Source: Pontimonas sp.
GTDB lineage: Bacteria > Actinomycetota > Actinomycetes > Actinomycetales > Microbacteriaceae
NCBI GenBank assembly: GCA_017852615.1
Contig: JAFMKX010000011.1
Location: 1-26,255 of the forward strand
Length of the DNA: 26,255 nt
Reading direction: 5' to 3'
Each line of letters opens with the position of its first letter. Position 1 is the first letter of the stretch. Below, in pieces: positions 21,386 to 26,255 of the stretch. Under the pieces are notes generated by a model. The model was not told where the DNA came from. It made no database searches and saw nothing but the letters and a program-made list of their open reading frames with translations. A program made the translations under genes and the position numbers.

Positions 21386-21391
21386 AGGGTA
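21386..21391 (-). promoter_or_regulatory. -10 element of the SprT-like gene, leaderless arrangement
   Basis: Minus-strand TACCCT, 6 nt, then ATG 21379. It decides the start, cutting 79 codons from the longest open frame. Confidence 0.5.
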
Positions 21392-21459
21392 ACGAAGCGG
21401 AGATTCTCGCGCGGACCTTATCCCCAAGCAGTGCCCCCTTAGCAGGTTAACTCTCGGGC

Positions 21460-21489
21460 TAGACAAATCGTTATCAAACCGTATACAGT
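21460..21489 (+). promoter_or_regulatory. Likely rpoB promoter
   Basis: -35 TAGACA (21460-21465), 16-nt spacer, -10 TATACA (21482-21487); TACAGT (21484-21489) with an 18-nt spacer is an alternative register. It is the closest match to the housekeeping consensus in the window and faces rpoB, implying a leader of about 160 nt. Confidence 0.65.
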
Positions 21490-21493
21490 GGAG

Positions 21494-21653
21494 GTTTGCT
21501 TCCCTGACTTCTCGTGCCGTCAAATTGTGGTCGACTCGAGAGCCCCGAGTATAGCGGCGGGGTGAACTCCTTGTGCTGAGTTCCAGGCGATGCTTTTCCG
21601 GTTTGGTCACCCACAATGAGGCTCCTAATGAGGGCCCTGGAGGTTAATTACCC
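21494..21653 (+). other. rpoB 5' leader
   Basis: About 160 nt with no gene. It contains a hairpin ACTCG/CGAGT (21534-21550) and CTCC (21623-21626), which could pair with the Shine-Dalgarno GGAG (21639-21642). Regulation by leader structure is possible but not shown. A ribosomal protein gene (rplL) does not precede rpoB here. Confidence 0.4.
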
Positions 21654-24600
21654 TTGGCTGCAGCGCGTTCCGCATCATCTACAACTGCCAAGAACGGTCG
21701 AGTCGCCCAGCGACTGTCGTTCGCCAAAATCAGCGACACCGTCGAGGTTCCGGATCTGCTTGCGTTGCAGACCGAGAGCTTTGAGTGGCTTGTCGGCTCG
21801 AAAGTCTGGAAGAAGCGTGTTGCCGCGGCGAAAGCTGCCGGCGAGACCATCGTTTCGGACCGCAGTGGGCTTCAGGAGATCTTCCAAGAGATTTCGCCCA
21901 TCGAAGACAGTGGAGAAACGATGCAACTGTCGTTCTCCAACCCTTACCTCGAGGACGAGAAGTATTCACTCGACGAGTGCAAGGAGCGTGGCAAGACCTA
22001 TGCCGCTCCGCTCTATGTCGAAGCAGAATTCATGAACCACCTCACCGGTGAAATCAAGACCCAGACAGTGTTCATGGGCGACTTCCCCTTGATGACCGAA
22101 AAGGGAACCTTCATCATCAACGGCACCGAGCGTGTCGTGGTGTCTCAGTTGGTGCGTAGTCCCGGTGTGTACTTCGACACCTCGCTGGACAAACTCAGCG
22201 ACAAGGAAATTCATTCCGTTCGCATTATTCCCAGCCGTGGTGCATGGCTGGAGTTCGAGGTCGACAAGAAGGACCAGGTGGGTGTTCGCATCGACCGTAA
22301 GCGTAAGCAGTCCGTGACTGTTTTCTTGAAGGCTCTGGGCATGACCACCGAGGAAATCCGTGAGCACTTCAAGGGTTTCCCCTCGGTGGAAGAAGCTCTT
22401 GAGAAGGACACTATTCTCACCAAAGAAGAAGCCCTGAAAGACATCTACCGCAAGCTTCGTCCAGGCGAGCAGGTTGCTGCAGAAGCTGCCCGTTTGCTCC
22501 TGGACAACTTCTTCTTCAACCCCAAGCGCTATGACCTAGCCAAGGTGGGTCGTTACAAGATCAACCGCAAGCTGGGTCTCGAGCTTCCTTTGGGCACCTC
22601 AGTGTTGACCGTGGAAGACATTGTCGCCACGATCAAGTACCTGGTGGCTCTGCACGATGGCCGTACCCACATTGAAGGTTCTCGTGGGGGCAAGAAGGTT
22701 GAACTGCGTCTCGACGTGGACGACATTGACCACTTTGGTAACCGTCGTATTCGCGCGGTGGGTGAGCTGATTCAAAACCAGGTCCGCACCGGTCTTTCTC
22801 GTATGGAGCGTGTGGTGCGCGAGCGCATGACCACACAGGACATCGAAGCGATTACCCCACAGACCCTGATCAATGTCCGCCCCGTCGTGGCAGCCATTAA
22901 AGAGTTCTTCGGTACCAGCCAGCTCTCGCAGTTTATGGATCAGAACAACCCACTCTCGGGTCTGACCCACAAGCGTCGTCTCTCGGCACTGGGCCCAGGT
23001 GGTCTGAGCCGTGAGCGTGCAGGTGTTGAGGTCCGTGACGTTCACTCGTCGCACTATGGCCGCATGTGCCCGATTGAGACTCCCGAAGGCCCGAACATTG
23101 GTCTGATCGGTTCGTTGGCTTCGTTTGCTCGGATCAACGCTTTTGGTTTCATCGAGACCCCGTACCGTCGCGTCACCAAGGGCAAGGTCAGCAAGAACAT
23201 TGACTACCTCACCGCCAATGACGAAGACGAGTTTGTCGTCGCCCAGGCGGGAACACCCCTCAACGCCGATGGCACCTTTGCCGTCGATCGCGTGTTGGTC
23301 CGTAAGAAGGGTGGAGAGGTTGAACTCGTCTCCCCCGACACGGTGGACTACGTAGACGTTTCGCCACGCCAGATGGTGTCGGTCGCCACGTCGCTGATTC
23401 CGTTCCTCGAGCACGACGATGCTAACCGCGCCCTGATGGGAGCGAACATGCAGCGCCAAGCGGTGCCGCTGTTGGCTTCAGAGTCGCCTTTGGTGGGAAC
23501 CGGAATGGAATCCTTTGCCGCTGTGGATGCTGGTGACGTTATCGTCGCTGAGGCTCCCGGTGTGGTGACCGAGGTCTCCGCTGACCACGCTGTGGTCAAG
23601 CAGGACAAGGGTGGAACCAAGACGTATGTCTTGCGTAAGTTTGACCGCTCTAACCAGGGCACCAACTACAACCACAAGGTCCGCGTTGACGTGGGCGACA
23701 AGGTTGTCGAAGGTTCCGTTATTGCCGATGGCCCCGCCACCGAAGCTGGCGAATTGGCTTTGGGTAAGAATCTCTTGGTGGCCTTCATGTCATGGGAGGG
23801 TTACAACTTCGAAGACGCGATCATCTTGTCTCAGGACTTGGTGAAGGACGACACCCTCTCCTCGATTCACATCGAAGAGTATGACGTGGACGCTCGAGAC
23901 ACGAAGCTCGGTAAGGAAGAAATCACCCGAGACCTTCCCAACGTTTCTCCTGAGTTGTTGGCCAACCTGGATGAGCGAGGCATCATTCGCATTGGTGCCG
24001 AGGTTCGCCCTGGCGACATCTTGGTGGGCAAGGTTACGCCTAAGGGTGAAACCGAGCTCAGTGCGGAAGAGCGCCTTCTGCGCGCCATCTTCAACGAGAA
24101 GTCACGCGAGGTTCGCGATACGTCTCTCAAGGTTCCCCACGGTGAGCAGGGCACCATTATTGGTGTCAAGGTGTTCGACGCCGTGGACGGTGACGACGAG
24201 CTTGGCTCGGGAGTCAACCAGCGCGTCGTGGTCTACATCGCCCAGAAGCGCAAGATCTCTGAAGGTGACAAACTTGCTGGCCGTCACGGCAACAAGGGTG
24301 TTATCGCCAGGATTCTTCCCATCGAAGACATGCCGTTCCTGGAAGATGGAACCCCTGTCGACATCATTTTGAACCCACTGGGTGTTCCTGGTCGAATGAA
24401 CTTCGGTCAGGTCCTGGAAATCCACCTGGGTTGGGCTGCCAAGCAGGGCTGGAAGGTCAGCGGGGATCCCGCATGGGCCAAGCGTCTTGCCGATTCCGCC
24501 AAGGAAGCACTGCCCGGCACCAAGGTGGCAACACCGGTGTTCGATGGTGCCAGCGAGGAAGAAATTGCCGGGTTGCTCGATTCGACACTGGTCAATCGTG

Positions 24601-25145
24601 ATGGCAACCGCATGGTGAACTCCACGGGTAAGACTCGTCTCTTCGACGGTCGATCCGGTGAGCCTTTCCCTGACCCCATCTCGGTGGGCTACATGTACAT
24701 CCTCAAGCTCCACCACCTCATCGATGACAAGATTCACGCCCGTTCCACGGGACCGTACTCGATGATCACGCAGCAGCCTTTGGGTGGTAAAGCTCAGTTT
24801 GGTGGTCAGCGCTTTGGTGAGATGGAAGTGTGGGCCCTCGAGGCCTATGGCGCTTCCTATGCTCTCCAGGAGCTCTTGACCATCAAGTCGGATGACATCC
24901 TGGGCCGCGTGAAGGTCTATGAGGCCATCGTGAAGGGCGAAAACATTCAGGAGCCCGGTATTCCCGAGAGCTTCAAGGTGTTGATGAAAGAGATGCAGTC
25001 ACTGTGTCTCAATGTGGAGGTGCTCTCAGCAGACGGGCAAGTGGTCTCGCTGAAGGATTCTGATGACGAGCTCTACCGCGCAGCGGAAGAACTGGGCATC
25101 AACATCTCGACCCGTTTCGAGACTTCGTCCGTGGACGAAATCTAA
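21654..25145 (+). CDS. rpoB: DNA-directed RNA polymerase beta subunit
   Basis: Catalytic subunit of RNA polymerase (1163 residues, normal actinobacterial length). It starts at TTG 21654 (reading MAAARSASSTTAKNGR), with GGAGG 10 nt upstream; TTG or GTG starts are usual for rpoB in this phylum. SFAKISDTVEVPDLLALQTESFEWL is the conserved N-terminal block. The rifampicin pocket reads GTSQLSQFMDQNNPLSGL followed by THKRRLSALGPGGL, with the aspartate, histidine and serine of the sensitive form, so no common rifampicin resistance change is present. GDKLAGRHGNKGV and the C-terminal GGKAQFGGQRFGEMEVWAL, both active-site or clamp elements, are intact. rpoC follows after 37 nt. Confidence 0.99.
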   Translation: MAAARSASSTTAKNGRVAQRLSFAKISDTVEVPDLLALQTESFEWLVGSKVWKKRVAAAKAAGETIVSDRSGLQEIFQEISPIEDSGETMQLSFSNPYLEDEKYSLDECKERGKTYAAPLYVEAEFMNHLTGEIKTQTVFMGDFPLMTEKGTFIINGTERVVVSQLVRSPGVYFDTSLDKLSDKEIHSVRIIPSRGAWLEFEVDKKDQVGVRIDRKRKQSVTVFLKALGMTTEEIREHFKGFPSVEEALEKDTILTKEEALKDIYRKLRPGEQVAAEAARLLLDNFFFNPKRYDLAKVGRYKINRKLGLELPLGTSVLTVEDIVATIKYLVALHDGRTHIEGSRGGKKVELRLDVDDIDHFGNRRIRAVGELIQNQVRTGLSRMERVVRERMTTQDIEAITPQTLINVRPVVAAIKEFFGTSQLSQFMDQNNPLSGLTHKRRLSALGPGGLSRERAGVEVRDVHSSHYGRMCPIETPEGPNIGLIGSLASFARINAFGFIETPYRRVTKGKVSKNIDYLTANDEDEFVVAQAGTPLNADGTFAVDRVLVRKKGGEVELVSPDTVDYVDVSPRQMVSVATSLIPFLEHDDANRALMGANMQRQAVPLLASESPLVGTGMESFAAVDAGDVIVAEAPGVVTEVSADHAVVKQDKGGTKTYVLRKFDRSNQGTNYNHKVRVDVGDKVVEGSVIADGPATEAGELALGKNLLVAFMSWEGYNFEDAIILSQDLVKDDTLSSIHIEEYDVDARDTKLGKEEITRDLPNVSPELLANLDERGIIRIGAEVRPGDILVGKVTPKGETELSAEERLLRAIFNEKSREVRDTSLKVPHGEQGTIIGVKVFDAVDGDDELGSGVNQRVVVYIAQKRKISEGDKLAGRHGNKGVIARILPIEDMPFLEDGTPVDIILNPLGVPGRMNFGQVLEIHLGWAAKQGWKVSGDPAWAKRLADSAKEALPGTKVATPVFDGASEEEIAGLLDSTLVNRDGNRMVNSTGKTRLFDGRSGEPFPDPISVGYMYILKLHHLIDDKIHARSTGPYSMITQQPLGGKAQFGGQRFGEMEVWALEAYGASYALQELLTIKSDDILGRVKVYEAIVKGENIQEPGIPESFKVLMKEMQSLCLNVEVLSADGQVVSLKDSDDELYRAAEELGINISTRFETSSVDEI

Positions 25146-25182
25146 GAATTTAGACGTCAAGAACTAACGAGAGAGATTAATC

Positions 25183-26255
25183 GTGCTGGAAGCAACAACA
25201 TTTGACGCCCTTCGCATTGGCCTTGCTACCTCGGATAACATCCGTGGCTGGTCGCATGGTGAAGTAAAGAAGCCCGAAACCATCAACTACCGAACCCTCA
25301 AGCCTGAAAAGGATGGTTTGTTCGGTGAGCAGATCTTTGGACCCAGTCGTGACTGGGAGTGTGCGTGTGGCAAGTACAAGCGCGTGCGCTTCAAAGGCAT
25401 TGTCTGTGAGCGCTGTGGAGTAGAGGTCACCAAGTCGTCCGTGCGTCGTGAGCGCATGGGCCACATTGAATTGGCTGCCCCTGTTACCCACATCTGGTAC
25501 TTCAAGGGTGTTCCTAGCCGTTTGGGTTACCTCCTGGACATGGCACCGAAGGACCTTGAAAAGGTCATTTACTTCGCCGCCTACATGATCATCAACGTGG
25601 ACGAGGAAGCTCGCCACCGCGAATTGCCCGAGCTGGAGAAGGAACTTCGCCAGGAAATCAAGCAGTCGGAAAAAGAGCGCGACGCACTCTTGAGCGACCG
25701 CATGGTGGAACTGGAAAAGGACCTCGCAGCGCTGGAAGAAGCCAACGCCAAAGCTGACCAGAAGCGTAAGACTGATGACGCTGGCAAGAAGGAACTTGCT
25801 TCTATTCGCAAGAGCTTCGATGACGAGATTGCTCACCTCGAGCGCGTCTGGGATGACTTCCGTTCACTCAAGGTGGGCGATCTTCGTGCTGAAGATGCCG
25901 TCTTCCAGGACGTCCAGGATCGCTACGGCATGTTCTTCGAAGCCCACATGGGTGCCGAGTCCATCCGTCGTCGCCTCGAGGCTTTTGATCTCGCAGGGGA
26001 AGCCGAAAAGCTCCACGACGAGATTGCTAATGGAAAAGGCCAGCGCAAGATCCGTGCCATCAAGCGCTTGAAAGTGGTCAACGCTTTCTTGCAAACAGGC
26101 GCCTCGCCTGCCTCGATGGTCTTGGAAGTTGTGCCGGTTATTCCACCGGAGCTTCGTCCCATGGTTCAGCTCGATGGTGGCCGTTTCGCCACCTCGGACC
26201 TCAACGACCTCTATCGCCGAGTGATCAACCGCAACAACCGTCTGCGTCGCCTGTT
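25183..26255 (+). CDS. rpoC: DNA-directed RNA polymerase beta' subunit, 3' part beyond the window
   Basis: First 357 codons of the beta' subunit. GTG 25183 (read MLEATTFDALRIGLA) is preceded by GAGAGA about 8 nt upstream. The N-terminal zinc-binding site is intact: C60, C62, C75 and C78 within WECACGKYKRVRF and GIVCERCGVE. HIELAAPVTHIWYFKG and PSRLGYLLDM follow. Residues from about 145 to 230 are a charged helical stretch (KELRQEIKQSEKERDALL and so on), the actinobacterial-type insertion between the zinc site and the clamp helices. The fragment ends in DLNDLYRRVINRNNRLRRL, just before the region with the catalytic NADFDGD. Cotranscribed with rpoB. Confidence 0.99.
   Translation, partial: MLEATTFDALRIGLATSDNIRGWSHGEVKKPETINYRTLKPEKDGLFGEQIFGPSRDWECACGKYKRVRFKGIVCERCGVEVTKSSVRRERMGHIELAAPVTHIWYFKGVPSRLGYLLDMAPKDLEKVIYFAAYMIINVDEEARHRELPELEKELRQEIKQSEKERDALLSDRMVELEKDLAALEEANAKADQKRKTDDAGKKELASIRKSFDDEIAHLERVWDDFRSLKVGDLRAEDAVFQDVQDRYGMFFEAHMGAESIRRRLEAFDLAGEAEKLHDEIANGKGQRKIRAIKRLKVVNAFLQTGASPASMVLEVVPVIPPELRPMVQLDGGRFATSDLNDLYRRVINRNNRLRRL

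Noticed and set aside
20888..21616. Extended SprT-like frame starting at 21616
   Set aside because: The extension covers the rpoB promoter and leader and shows no conserved sequence.
22599..23459. 286-codon antisense frame in rpoB (and similar ones at 24102-24737 and 25177-25836)
   Set aside because: Long antisense frames are expected opposite highly codon-biased rpoBC; no start signals or domains.
1..26255. CRISPR array, insertion sequence, prophage, defence island or biosynthetic cluster
   Set aside because: No repeat array, transposase, integrase, terminal inverted repeats or clustered synthases seen on either strand.

Overview
The window looks like a compact, moderately GC-rich actinobacterial chromosome segment, most likely Microbacteriaceae (possibly a small-genome aquatic 'Luna'-type lineage). 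This rests on family content and gene order as I remember them: pstSCAB with a GTTCACC-type PHO box, the tiny ribosomal protein bS22 beside a BldC/excisionase-like HTH gene, a DUF4916 Nudix-like protein, TTG-initiated rpoB followed by GTG-initiated rpoC, and many apparently leaderless genes. I see no mobile element, CRISPR array, phage gene, tRNA, rRNA or antibiotic cluster. This is core and light accessory chromosome.

Layout. 1-668 is the 5' part of a 1-phosphofructokinase (minus strand). 669-818 is a shared control region with a near-perfect PHO box and three dyads. 819-4932 is pstS-pstC-pstA-pstB, the high-affinity phosphate ABC importer, with a strong hairpin between pstS and pstC. 4976-7125 is a two-gene kynurenine cluster (kynureninase, tryptophan dioxygenase) with its own likely leaderless promoter. 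7122-7697 (minus) is a DUF4395 membrane protein under a CsoR/CstR-like palindrome. 7776-9559 is pseudouridine catabolism (psuG, psuK). 9534-10907 (minus) is a DNA photolyase. 11129-11731 (minus) is an OmpR-type winged-helix protein without a receiver domain.

upp and tadA diverge at 12545/12600. Two small minus-strand genes (13055-13791) follow: a four-helix membrane protein and a soluble protein resembling only the cytoplasmic C-terminal domain of CDF metal transporters. proC is at 13856-14680, and trkH-trkA (K+ uptake) lie on the minus strand at 14681-16895. Then come an ArsR-type repressor, the HTH protein, bS22, a HAD phosphatase (minus), a glutaredoxin-like protein, a DUF4916 protein, an SRPBCC-methyltransferase fusion (minus), a DUF427 protein, a SprT-like metalloprotein (minus), and finally rpoB and the first part of rpoC.

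Two global features stand out. First, at least ten genes carry a TANNNT -10 element exactly 6-7 nt before the start codon, the hallmark of leaderless transcription. This fixes several starts that longest-ORF reading would place too far upstream. Second, almost every convergent gene pair abuts or overlaps at its 3' ends. The best candidates for something less ordinary are the CsoR/CstR-type operator embedded in a leaderless promoter, the overlapping divergent -10 elements between the HAD and glutaredoxin genes, the stand-alone CDF-like domain, the SRPBCC-methyltransferase fusion and the receiver-less winged-helix protein. I found no clearly unprecedented multi-gene system.
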